A stretch of DNA of 64,000 nucleotides from G963677445 sp963678275 (lineage in GTDB: Bacteria; Bacteroidota; Ignavibacteria; Ignavibacteriales; Melioribacteraceae), in contig OY782765.1 of assembly GCA_963678275.1 (NCBI GenBank), positions 6,386,001-6,450,000 on the forward strand, read 5' to 3'. Below are positions 48,345 to 57,800 of this stretch, one piece after another. Position 1 is the first letter of the stretch. The number at the start of each line of letters is the position of its first letter. The position numbers were made by a program, and so were the translations under genes. The notes beneath the pieces are model-generated. The model saw only the letters and a list, made by a program, of their open reading frames with translations, did no database searches and was not told where the DNA came from.

Positions 48345-48583
48345 TTGGCAACAATTCGGATTGTAGTTTTTCCTTAACTTAGCTCTGTTGATCCCCTACA
48401 GGGATCTTACTATATTTTTTTGTTCTTTACTACCCCATAGCCTCGGTTCCGCGCGATAAAAAAAGTAAAGAAAAATGCATTACTGTAACTCATTATAAAA
48501 CAATGAGTTAACAAATGCCTGTAATTTGGTAAAATCATAACATGTTTAATTACAATAAGTTATGATTTTAGAGTGCGAATGTA

Positions 48584-50728
48584 GTGCCTGTATAAGGGGC
48601 TGTGTTTGTAGCGTTTTATTTGACATTATCGCAATTATTCCCTATATTAACTATAGCATTTTAACCAGGTAAGGTTCATGTTTTTCAGAAAAAAGAAATC
48701 ACCACATTCCAATAAACCTGTTCTCCAACTCGTAGAAAACACACGGGAAAATAATAAAGTACGACAAAAAATAATTATCTCTCTTGGAACCAACTTTCCC
48801 CTTCCTGATAACCTCAGAAAAGAAGTCGCCGAAGCAGTAGAACAAAAATTACTTGGTCAGACCTCCCTTTTCTTTTCCGGGGAGGTTGTAGAATATGCAG
48901 AAAAGATTATAAAAAAAATCCAGACAGACGGAAAGTGGAATTCGCAAAGAAAACAGGCAGTTCCATTACAACAAACAAACCAGGATTATCAAGTAGCGGA
49001 AGTATTTGTTGATGGCGTCGAGCATGGTCTGGACAGAATACTTGGCCCATTGCTAATAGGAGACACGTTTTGGAAAAGAACCGGTTTCCCCGAGGTATTA
49101 TCTTCCTGTGGCTTTAGTCAGGCCGAACAGAACAATGCGGAGATAACAATACTAAATCGTCTGATAGCAGGAAGTAGTGAAAATGCGATACCATTGTGGA
49201 TAAGAACTACAGCATCGGCAGATATCATAGAGAGAAACGCCGAGGAATATTCTTCGGACAGATTTTACAGAATATCAGATAAACTGTTGAAAAGCCATAA
49301 AAGAATTGAGGAAGGACTATATAAAAAAGCATCAACATTATTTGGTTTGGATAATGCGGTATATTTATATGATCTGACCAATACATATTTCGAAGGGGGA
49401 TGCAAAGGAAATCCAAAGGCGGAGTACAAGGGAAATCAGAAAGAAAAAAGGAATGATTGTCCACAGGTAGTTGTAGCGCTTGTACTGGATCGGGAGGGAT
49501 TTGTAAGAAAGCATTTAACATTCAACGGTAAAATGAGCGATACGGGTTCTCTGGAAATAATTCTGGAAAAACTCGAAGAAGAAATGCGTGAAAAGGAAAT
49601 GCCGACAATCATCTTTGACAGAGGTGTAGCAAGTAAAGATAACCTGGAACTGATAGAATCAAAGCAGCTTAAATATATAGTAGCCACCCGATCATCAGAA
49701 GAGTCATTACTGGCAGAGGATTTTAGTAATAGAGAATTCCGGAAATTACGGAAAGAAAAAACAAAAAATGAGGTGGAAATATCACTTAAGCAGGAAGAAG
49801 ATATTGTCTATCTTCTATGCAAAAGCAAGGGAAGACGGGCAAAAGAAGAATCAATGAGAAATCAGGCGGAAGAGAAATTAGAAGATGCGATGCAAAAACT
49901 GGAGAAGCTGGTCAATGAGGGGAAAAAGAACGATCCGGCGGCAGTTGAAAGAGCAATAGGAAGAATAAAAGAAAAACATTCAAAAGCAGCGCAATTTTAT
50001 GAAATAGAATACATTCCATTTACTTTTCAATACGAAAATGATACTACTGATCGCAGAAAATCAAATTCACTGAAAAAACTGAAGGAAAAATCAGATTCAT
50101 TTGCGATAAGCTATATAAAGGTGGAAAAGGAACTTAAGAGACTGACAGAAAAATATGGGAATATAACTGCCAAAATAGAAAGGCCTCGTCTTGAATGGGA
50201 ACCACTGGATGAAAAAATAGAAAAAAGAATACAGTTAGAGGGAAATTACCTGCTCAAGACAAATAGAAAGGATCTGACTGATGATCAGATCTGGAATACA
50301 TATATGATGCTGACGCTGGTTGAAAAAGCATTTAGAAACCTTAAAAGTGATCTTGGATTAAGACCAAACTATCATCAAAAAGAAAAAAGGGTTGACGGTC
50401 ATATTTTCATAACCATACTTGCTTACCACCTGCTTCATTCTATTGAATATACTCTGCGCATGAAAGGATTTTACAGATGCTGGGATACGATAAAAAGAGT
50501 AGTATCCACCCATACGTACTCCACCATAATACTGCCTACGACAAAAGGAGCAGTAATCCACCTGCGAAAACCTGGTATACCGGAAGATGTACATACTAAA
50601 ATCTACGACTTGCTATCAATAGATTACAAAAACCTACCAAATACTAAAATCATCGCTTAATAAAAAAGTGAGACGATTTGTGTAGTGCCTCAAAATTTAA
50701 GTTGTTGTATTTTAAATACTTAAGGCAC
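48584..50728 (+). mobile_element. Second IS1634-like insertion sequence, ends approximate
   Basis: The transposase gene is bracketed by short inverted GTGCCT / AGGCAC motifs (48584-48589 and 50723-50728). The flanks look weakly similar beyond that, so the ends are approximate. I could not find a long flanking direct repeat like that of the first IS1634 element. The TGTAGTGCCT phrase also occurs as a direct copy at 50684-50693. Confidence 0.5.
48678..50660 (+). CDS. IS1634-like transposase
   Basis: A 660-residue DDE transposase, longer than the 553-residue one at 16765 and only distantly related. Shared hallmarks are the N-terminal KPVLQLVENTRENNKVRQKI, then ISLGTNFPLPD, the first Asp in NAVYLYDLTNTYFEG, the second in PTIIFDRGVASKDNLELI and a C-terminal Glu in TLVEKAFRNLKSDLGLRP. 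A Lys/Glu-rich insertion lies around residues 385-440. The frame is intact. The ATG has AGGTAAGG upstream. Confidence 0.88.
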   Translation: MFFRKKKSPHSNKPVLQLVENTRENNKVRQKIIISLGTNFPLPDNLRKEVAEAVEQKLLGQTSLFFSGEVVEYAEKIIKKIQTDGKWNSQRKQAVPLQQTNQDYQVAEVFVDGVEHGLDRILGPLLIGDTFWKRTGFPEVLSSCGFSQAEQNNAEITILNRLIAGSSENAIPLWIRTTASADIIERNAEEYSSDRFYRISDKLLKSHKRIEEGLYKKASTLFGLDNAVYLYDLTNTYFEGGCKGNPKAEYKGNQKEKRNDCPQVVVALVLDREGFVRKHLTFNGKMSDTGSLEIILEKLEEEMREKEMPTIIFDRGVASKDNLELIESKQLKYIVATRSSEESLLAEDFSNREFRKLRKEKTKNEVEISLKQEEDIVYLLCKSKGRRAKEESMRNQAEEKLEDAMQKLEKLVNEGKKNDPAAVERAIGRIKEKHSKAAQFYEIEYIPFTFQYENDTTDRRKSNSLKKLKEKSDSFAISYIKVEKELKRLTEKYGNITAKIERPRLEWEPLDEKIEKRIQLEGNYLLKTNRKDLTDDQIWNTYMMLTLVEKAFRNLKSDLGLRPNYHQKEKRVDGHIFITILAYHLLHSIEYTLRMKGFYRCWDTIKRVVSTHTYSTIILPTTKGAVIHLRKPGIPEDVHTKIYDLLSIDYKNLPNTKIIA

Positions 50729-50968
50729 CTCGCGCGGAAGTGGGGATAGGGACGTTCCGCAATAATGCTGCTTCTCCAAAGCAGATTCGATTCAAAAAAT
50801 ATATTCCTGGGAAAACCAATTCATCTTTCGTCATTTTTATCCGCCGCGGAGGACGTAATTCCTCATTATTTCTGGCTTTGCCGGTTTATGATTATGATTG
50901 AGATTATCATTATTTCTTGATTTTCCCGGTTTTGAAAGCAGGGAATAAATCACGGAAACGGGGTAGGT

Positions 50969-51808
50969 TTATTCTGTCAGGCTGACAGTCATTCCTTCAC
51001 GGGCAAGAAATGAGCCGGGGAAAAGATCTTTGCAAATCTTTTCAATTTCGATGAGAAATTTATCGTCATGATCAGGATCATGATGAGTAAGGGCGAGTTT
51101 TTTTACTCCGGCAAGTTTGGCGACTTCAATAGCCTGCAGATAGGAACTGTGTCCCCAGCCGGTTTTGTTTTTTAGTTCTTCAGGAGTATACTGTGAGTCA
51201 TGTATCAGCAGATCGGCGCCTTCGGCGAGCTCAACAACCCTGTTGTCAATTGATTTGCCATGTTCAATATCGGTTGAAATAACCACCACCTGGTTTTCAT
51301 TTTCCAGCCTGTAGCTATAAGCGCCCCCGGGGTGAATATGTCTGCAGGCTGTAACGTTGGTTCCGTTGTAAAAAAAAGTATCAGCGTCATTCTGAACAAA
51401 ACGGAACTCAGCGCCCATTTTTTTTAATGGAACGGGAAAATATTCTTTCTGCATCTGGGTTTCAAATATACTTTTCATATCCTTTATATACCTGTTTTTC
51501 CCCATAGCGACCAGGTTTATTATCCTTTTATTATCATAGGCGGGTTCGAAAAAGGGGAATCCCTGAATATGATCCCAATGGAAATGTGTGAATCCGATAA
51601 AAATTTCCTCACAAAATTTATCTTCTTCTCTTTCCTTTTTTAGTATATCTTTCCCAAGTTCTCTTATTCCGCTGCCGGCATCACAAATGGCAATTGTATC
51701 TGAATTATCAGATAATACCTGTATGCAGGTAGTGTTGCCTCCAAATTCGGTCATTTCTTTTCTGCAAACCGGGATTGAACCGCGGGTGCCGTAAAATTTT
51801 ACTTTCAT
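50969..51808 (-). CDS. MBL-fold metallo-hydrolase
   Basis: A 279-residue protein of the metallo-beta-lactamase fold. The metal motif is FTHFHWDHIQGFPFF (HxHxDH), with further ligands in CRHIHPGGAYSY, STDIEHGK and LTHHDPDHDD. It opens with KVKFYGTRGSIPVCR, seen in phosphoribosyl-phosphodiesterase/RNase Z-like members. The substrate is unknown. It has no obvious partner genes. Confidence 0.88.
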   Translation of the reverse strand: MKVKFYGTRGSIPVCRKEMTEFGGNTTCIQVLSDNSDTIAICDAGSGIRELGKDILKKEREEDKFCEEIFIGFTHFHWDHIQGFPFFEPAYDNKRIINLVAMGKNRYIKDMKSIFETQMQKEYFPVPLKKMGAEFRFVQNDADTFFYNGTNVTACRHIHPGGAYSYRLENENQVVVISTDIEHGKSIDNRVVELAEGADLLIHDSQYTPEELKNKTGWGHSSYLQAIEVAKLAGVKKLALTHHDPDHDDKFLIEIEKICKDLFPGSFLAREGMTVSLTE

Positions 51809-51909
51809 TTCAGTTTGTCGCTTTCAGTTTTTTTCAAGTATAATATAAAAAATTATTTTGGCAAATATTCAGCTTCAGGCCACAAAAGATTTTTTTTTAA
51901 CAAAAAATT

Positions 51910-51956
51910 GACAAGGATCATATTTTATTGTAGATTGTATATAAAGAATATATACA
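51910..51956 (+). promoter_or_regulatory. Predicted promoter and operator of the GntR/ABC operon
   Basis: TTGACA at about 51909-51914 and TAGATT at about 51932-51937 are spaced by about 17 bases. The perfect inverted repeat TGTATAT-N7-ATATACA (51936-51956) overlaps the -10 region and lies 31 bases before the gntR start, as expected for autoregulation by a YtrA-type repressor. Confidence 0.55.
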
Positions 51957-51987
51957 GTATGTACGCATATAACGGAATGTACACAGA

Positions 51988-52362
51988 ATGAGAATAATAT
52001 TATCAAATTCATCGGGTGACCCGATTTATCAGCAGATATCATCCCAGGTAAAAAAACAAATTATTTCAGGCGATCTGGAGGCAGGCGAAGCTTTGCCATC
52101 AATAAGGTCCCTGGCAAAAGAGCTTCAGGTTAGTGTTATTACCACAAAAAACGCTTACGAAGTTCTTGAAAAGGAGGGATTTATAAATACGGTTGCCGGG
52201 AGGGGAACATTTGTGGCCTCGCAGAACAGGGAGCTCTTAAAGGAAAAAAAGCTGAAAATTGTTGAAGAAAAACTGGCCGAAGCGGTTGAGCAGGCTAATT
52301 TACTGGGGATAAGCACAGAAGAAATAATTGAAATGATAAGAATACTTACGATGGAGGAATAA
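51988..52362 (+). CDS. GntR-family regulator, YtrA subfamily
   Basis: A 124-residue regulator consisting of a winged helix-turn-helix (PIYQQISSQVKKQIISGDLE, LPSIRSLAKELQVSVITTKN, NAYEVLEKEGFINTVAGRGT) and a short helical dimer tail, the YtrA form without a ligand domain. It shares one base with the following ABC gene (stop/ATG overlap at 52362). YtrA regulators normally repress their own ABC operon. Confidence 0.93.
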   Translation: MRIILSNSSGDPIYQQISSQVKKQIISGDLEAGEALPSIRSLAKELQVSVITTKNAYEVLEKEGFINTVAGRGTFVASQNRELLKEKKLKIVEEKLAEAVEQANLLGISTEEIIEMIRILTMEE

Positions 52363-53219
52363 TGGATAACGCAATTGAAATAAATAACATTTCGAAAAAA
52401 TGGAAAGGATTCCGGCTCGAAAATATATCATTTTCTATCCCGAAAGGTTATATATGCGGGCTTATTGGTCCGAATGGAGCGGGGAAGACAACAATAATCA
52501 AACTGATCATGAACCTGATTAAATATGATTCGGGATTAATAAAGGTATTCGGACTTGACAGCAGAACACATGAAGCGGAAATCAAAAGCCGGATTGGTTT
52601 CGTTTATGATCAGCCCTGCTTTTGTGAAGATGTTTCACTTAAGACTATAACCCGCTCAACCGCTCCGCTATATAAGAATTGGGACCAGGGGAAGTATGAG
52701 GAATATGTGAAACTATTTGAGCTGCCTGAAAAAAAACGTTATTCGAAACTTTCAAAAGGTATGAAAATGAAATTTTTCATAGCGCTTGCTCTTTCACATA
52801 ACGCCGATTTACTGATAATGGATGAACCCACTTCAGGTCTGGACCCGGTTTTCAGAAGGGAGTTCCTGGGAATCCTTTCCGAGATATTGCAGGATGAAAA
52901 TAAAACGGCGCTTTTTTCTTCACATATAACATCCGATCTGGAAAGAATAGCGGATTATGTGGTATTCATAAATAATGGAGAGATTGTTTTTAATGACTCC
53001 AAAGATGATATTCTTTCAAAATGGGGAATCGTTAAGGGTCCTTTGGAAGAGCTTAATGAAGAGAATAAAAAACTGCTAAAAGGTTATAAAGAGAATAAAT
53101 TCGGCTTTGAAGGAATAACATCCGATTTCGAACAGGCGCGAAAAGTTTTCAATTCAGGATCGATTGTGGAAAAGACAACTCTGGAAGATATTATGTATTT
53201 TATAAAAAGGGAGGACTAA
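52362..53219 (+). CDS. ABC transporter ATP-binding protein (YtrB-like)
   Basis: A 285-residue ATPase with Walker A GPNGAGKTTIIK, a signature variant LSKGMKMKFFIALAL, Walker B LLIMDEPTSGLDP and H-loop FSSHITSD. The C-terminal extension (about residues 210-285) is typical of this group. It pairs with the membrane protein that follows one base later. Confidence 0.94.
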   Translation: MDNAIEINNISKKWKGFRLENISFSIPKGYICGLIGPNGAGKTTIIKLIMNLIKYDSGLIKVFGLDSRTHEAEIKSRIGFVYDQPCFCEDVSLKTITRSTAPLYKNWDQGKYEEYVKLFELPEKKRYSKLSKGMKMKFFIALALSHNADLLIMDEPTSGLDPVFRREFLGILSEILQDENKTALFSSHITSDLERIADYVVFINNGEIVFNDSKDDILSKWGIVKGPLEELNEENKKLLKGYKENKFGFEGITSDFEQARKVFNSGSIVEKTTLEDIMYFIKRED

Positions 53220-53220
53220 A

Positions 53221-53919
53221 ATGCTGAACCTTGTAATTAAAGATTTTCGTCTGCATAAGAACCTGATAATAATTATGTATGTGATGCCCCTGTTTTACAT
53301 GGTTTTGGGAATGTATAAAGATATGGATATTTTTATGCTGAATCTAAGTTTTCTGATAATGCTGATTATACCTTTCGGAGCTGTGGCCAGGGATGAAAAA
53401 TTCAAGACCGCTCTCTTCGGTTGCAGTCTTCCATTCAAGAGAGATGATATAGTGCTCGGCAAATTTTTATTCTCCTGGAGTGTTCTCCTGGTGGGGTTTG
53501 TGCTGACTTATTCAGTTGAAGCTGTTTTTTCCCTTCTTTTCGCTGAAGATCCGGGCGCCTACTTTATTGTTATTAATTTTGATCGGATACTTCTTTTCAT
53601 AACAATTATCAGTTTTTTAATGTTACTGTTTTATCCCGTCGCCCTTCGTTACGGAACGATGACCGGATTTATCATTGTCATCGCGGCGCTAAATATTATA
53701 GGAATTGTTGCCATGATGCTGACGAGGGTAACAAGAATAATACCTGCCATGATTGAATGGGTTGGGGATAAATATGGAATTATAGCCGAAGAGGTCAGCA
53801 GTTTCAGATACTCCGCGGGTGATATTTCTTTCTATCTGCTCTTCTTTATCTTTATTATCGCTCTTAACTTCCTGACTTATAAAATTACCACTGTTTTATA
53901 CAGGGGAAGGGATCTGTAA
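53221..53919 (+). CDS. ABC-2-type membrane permease
   Basis: A 232-residue protein with six predicted helices (starts MLNLVIKDFRLHKNLIIIMY) that lacks ATPase motifs. It is the membrane half of the YtrA-type system, whose substrate is unknown; related systems respond to cell-wall-active compounds. Its stop codon is the first unit of a heptanucleotide repeat. Confidence 0.85.
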   Translation: MLNLVIKDFRLHKNLIIIMYVMPLFYMVLGMYKDMDIFMLNLSFLIMLIIPFGAVARDEKFKTALFGCSLPFKRDDIVLGKFLFSWSVLLVGFVLTYSVEAVFSLLFAEDPGAYFIVINFDRILLFITIISFLMLLFYPVALRYGTMTGFIIVIAALNIIGIVAMMLTRVTRIIPAMIEWVGDKYGIIAEEVSSFRYSAGDISFYLLFFIFIIALNFLTYKITTVLYRGRDL

Positions 53920-54042
53920 TTAGGAATTAGGAATTGGGAATTAGGAATTAGGAATTAGGAATTAGGAATTAGGAATTAGGAATTGGGAATTAGGAATTGG
54001 GAATTGGGAATTGGGAATTAGGAATTAGGAATTGGGAATTAG
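53918..54042 (+). repeat. Heptanucleotide tandem repeat, AATTAGG/AATTGGG, 17.9 units
   Basis: Seventeen uninterrupted 7-base units plus a six-base partial unit, mixing AATTAGG and AATTGGG. The first two bases overlap the TAA of the permease gene. There are no other substitutions and no indels. Confidence 0.95.
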
Positions 54043-54585
54043 TCTGTTGGCAAGTAAATTCTGCGCAAAATGGCAAAGTTTCAATTAAGAATTAGTAATG
54101 AACAATTGAACAGGAAGTTTACAATTATTCGATAAGCTTAAGAGCTCGCTACGCCTGGAAAGAAAAACAACTACTTATGGAAATCAATTCGTGAAATACA
54201 TTGTCGTAATGTTGGCGCGCATGCCGAAATATTTTTGAGTAACTTATCGATTCACGGACTGTTACAGATATATTTATTGTACTCCCGCGGGTAAATATGG
54301 TGTACCTGACGGCACACCGAATATTTTCATATCTCCTTTTTACCGATATGATGTCCCTAACGGGACATATAACACACTCTGATTTATATTCCCACCTTAG
54401 GTTCAGAACTCCTGATCCCGTATATAAAAAACAATAACTTAAATGGATCCATTCGCAAAATAAAATCGCGGGAAAGAAGTCTGGAAGAGAGTCCCGTCAG
54501 GGACGACAGATAATAGCCCCGCAATTTATTGTGGGGTAAATGGGCAACATACAATCACAAACAGTCCCGCCTGGGACGACAGAGA
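54043..54585. repeat. Family A end, GGTGTACC unit and REP family B unit
   Basis: 54043-54080 is a family A end (inverted). 54290-54370 matches the GGTGTACC-type unit of 41650-41780. 54491-54509 and 54563-54582 are paired GTCCC hairpins, with the CCCCGCAATT palindrome between them. No gene occurs in 53920-54879. Confidence 0.65.
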
Positions 54586-54833
54586 CAACTTTTCATCCTC
54601 TAAAATGGTACATCTTTTTTTTGCTCGATGAATCAGAAAGACTATTTATATTGAGAGCTTGCGATGTGATAATTTGCGATAACTTCCGCGATTTCATTTT
54701 GCGAGAGGTTAGGAGTTCTGAGGTAAGGTGTCAAATCGCGAAAAACTCGTTGAATTGATTACCGGCAGGTGAAATCACGACAAAATAGTTTAATGGGAGT
54801 CAGGAGTTCTGAATATTCATCGATTAATAAAAA

Positions 54834-54858
54834 AAAGCCCCGGAAAAACCGGGGCTTA
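54834..54858 (-). terminator. Rho-independent terminator of the 1395-residue T9SS gene
   Basis: AAGCCCCGG pairs with CCGGGGCTT around an AAAAA loop. On the minus strand it is followed by TTTTTTT. It lies 22 bases after the gene's stop. Confidence 0.9.
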
Positions 54859-54879
54859 AAAAATGAAATCAGGCAGATT

Positions 54880-57800
54880 TTATTTGAGAAGCATCATTTT
54901 CATAGTCTGCGAGAATGCGCCTGCCTGTAATTTATAGATATAAACACCACTGGAAAGATCTCCGAGGCTGCTGACATTAAACTCAACTGTATGATAACCG
55001 GCGTCAAATATTTCATTTGCCAATACCGCTACTTCCGAGCCGAGGATGTCATAGACTTTCAGAGTCACCTGTGACCTTTCGGGGATCGCGAATTTAATAG
55101 TTGTCGAAGGATTAAATGGATTGGGATAGTTCTGGCTTACCATATAATCAAGATGAAGCTGGTCGCTCATAATTCTGAGTGTTGTAACCGCCGGATTATT
55201 GATAACAAATGATTCGCCATCCTTCAGTGTAATATTGATAAGGTCTCCATTGATGCCGTCAACAATTCTCAGGTCCATTCCCGATGCCTGAATTTTCAGG
55301 GGATATTCTGCGCCCTGTAATTTCAGTTCGGTATCCTGTCCGGTAATTTTAGCCGCTGATGTGTTATCGGCAAAACGGACGTCAAATGCCTCAATCGGAG
55401 GAGCAGGGGGTAATTCGAAGTTTTCATCAATTTCAGAAAGTGAAGTATAAAGAACTGATCTGTTACCCGCGGCGTCGCTCAGTACCAATTTACCCCATTC
55501 TTCATTAATTCCGCCGGAATAAACAACAGCTTTTTTAACCGGCGCGTTAAGTATAAGCTCACCGTCACCCGAAACTTTAATCCAGTAACCCTGGCCAGGT
55601 TCCAGTGTTGACGCTGTTATATAACCGGCATTATAACCGAAGAAATTGCCCGCGATAATTCCTGCCGGATCAGATGTAATATCATTCACAGCGACTGAAT
55701 AATCGAATGGTCCCACAAGGTTCCATCCGGCGAAGACCGGAACATTGCCGGGATAGGAGCTGCCAGCAATATTTATCTGTTCGGCCGCGGGGAACTTAAG
55801 CCAGTATCCTTCACCATTGCTCAGTTCACTGACCTGGTTGTATCCCTGTCCGGTAATAAAACCGAAAGCGTTTGAACTCGCGTTGGGGAATACAGAGCTA
55901 ACAGTCATATCATCGGCTATAAGAGGCGCGGAAACGATATTCCATCCTTCTTCCACATTAAATGTAGAGGAAGCCTGCTGTGTGAATTCAATCATCAAAG
56001 TGGTAACCGCTGCGTTGGTCAGTACGAATTCGCCGGTACTCTTCATATCAATATTGACAATCGCGCCGCCAAAAGGATCAACAAGTTTGAAGCTTCCATC
56101 CGGCAGATCAGCGGGATTCCAGTTAAATGTTATTGGGTAACCGGAACTTCCCGGCTGGAATTTTAATTCCCAGTTAATTTCCGTTTCCTGGTCATTTCTG
56201 TAATCAATCAGACTTGCCGCGGCGGGTGTAACAGGCAGAATAAAACGAATGTCAAAAGCGCCTGCCGGAGGAACAGGAGGCAGCTCGGTTTCACCAAGGT
56301 CTGAGTCTATTCCATCTGTAGCGAGGGGATGTTGCCCGAACAAAAGCTCATCGCCCGAACGGACGCCGCCATTATCGGTAATCTGAAGAGCCGCCGACCA
56401 TGCTTCTCCGCCGCCGGTAATAAATCCGGGAGGAGTAAGTTCCGATTCGGCTGATTTATCGATTCCCTCAATCCAGCTATCCTGGGGAGCCGCGTAAGGC
56501 TGGACAAATACTCTGTAACCTGCCTGCTCAATATATCTTACCCTTAAAGAGAATGGCGCTACAGTGAAGGTTTCATGATGCCACTGGCCATTATTTTCAA
56601 AGGCGTATCTGTATTCGAAGCCGTTCCATGAAGGTCCGTTAACACTAAGGGTTCCTTCATAAACCATATCACTGTTGTCATCGGTCATTTGCAGAACGGT
56701 CATTTCATCAGTATCTTCCCATCCCTGGGTGACCGCGAAGGCGGGCTGTTCACATATCCACCAGACATTAAACTGCGGCTCAAATCCGAATTCAAGGGCA
56801 GGAGACATATCAACACTGAAAGTAATCTCAACCGATTGACCGTTGGTTATCACATAGTTTGGAAGTACATCATCATAAAAGAGAGTCGGGGCAACCTGGT
56901 TCTGGATGCCTTCAAATATAATATTTCGGTTGTCGCCGCCGTTGCTTAAAGGGCGTTCCCAGCCATCTGTCCATAACCCGGGATTATCAAGTTCGGCATA
57001 AAACTTATAGAACTGCTCACCGCCGACGAGCTGATCTTCAAGTTCAATTGTGCTTGTCCATAATGAAGAGTTGTTCGGATCCCGGGTCATTACTGTGGAG
57101 CCCCAGCCGTTAAACTGGCCGCGTATCTGCATCATATCGGCAGGAGGGGTAAAGAGACCTGTTTCTTCCATAACCGACATATCAACTGTAAATTCAATGC
57201 TGCCATCCGCGTAAGTGCCGCCCGGTTCCACACGGTTCCAGTAATCGAAATATTCATTATATCCCGGTTCCGGAGCAAACTCACGGTTCGGATCATCTTC
57301 CCAGGTTACATTCCCTGTTGAGGGAGAGCCATATATAAATTTGAAATACCTGGTATCACCTGCGGGAAGATCGGTGATTGTAACTTCATAAATCAGGTCA
57401 TTATCAGTATCTTCCATAATATCGGCATCCGGCACATACCAGCCGTTGAAATCGCCGGCTATCGCTACTGTGTCGGTTTCGGGATTAAACTGCTGCAATC
57501 CCGCGGGCACCTGCATATCGACCATAAACTTAACCTGCGAGCCTGAAGGACTCTGACGGTTCCAGTAGTCGTAATAAACAGCCGGATTTTCTTCCGGTGT
57601 AAATTCACGGTTCGGATCATCTTCCCAGGTAATATTTCCGGTGGAAGGAGAACCGAATATAAACTTAAAGAGTTCAGGCTGACCCAGTGTAAATCCGTCG
57701 ATTGTCACTTCATAAATCAGGTCGCTGTCAGTATCTTCGAGAATGTCCGCATTTCCAACAGACCAGCCGTTAAATTCGGCTGAAATCGCTACTGTATCAA

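Noticed and set aside
48584..50728. A long flanking duplication around the second IS1634-like element.
   Set aside because: I looked for matching sequence outside both ends and found none that is convincing.
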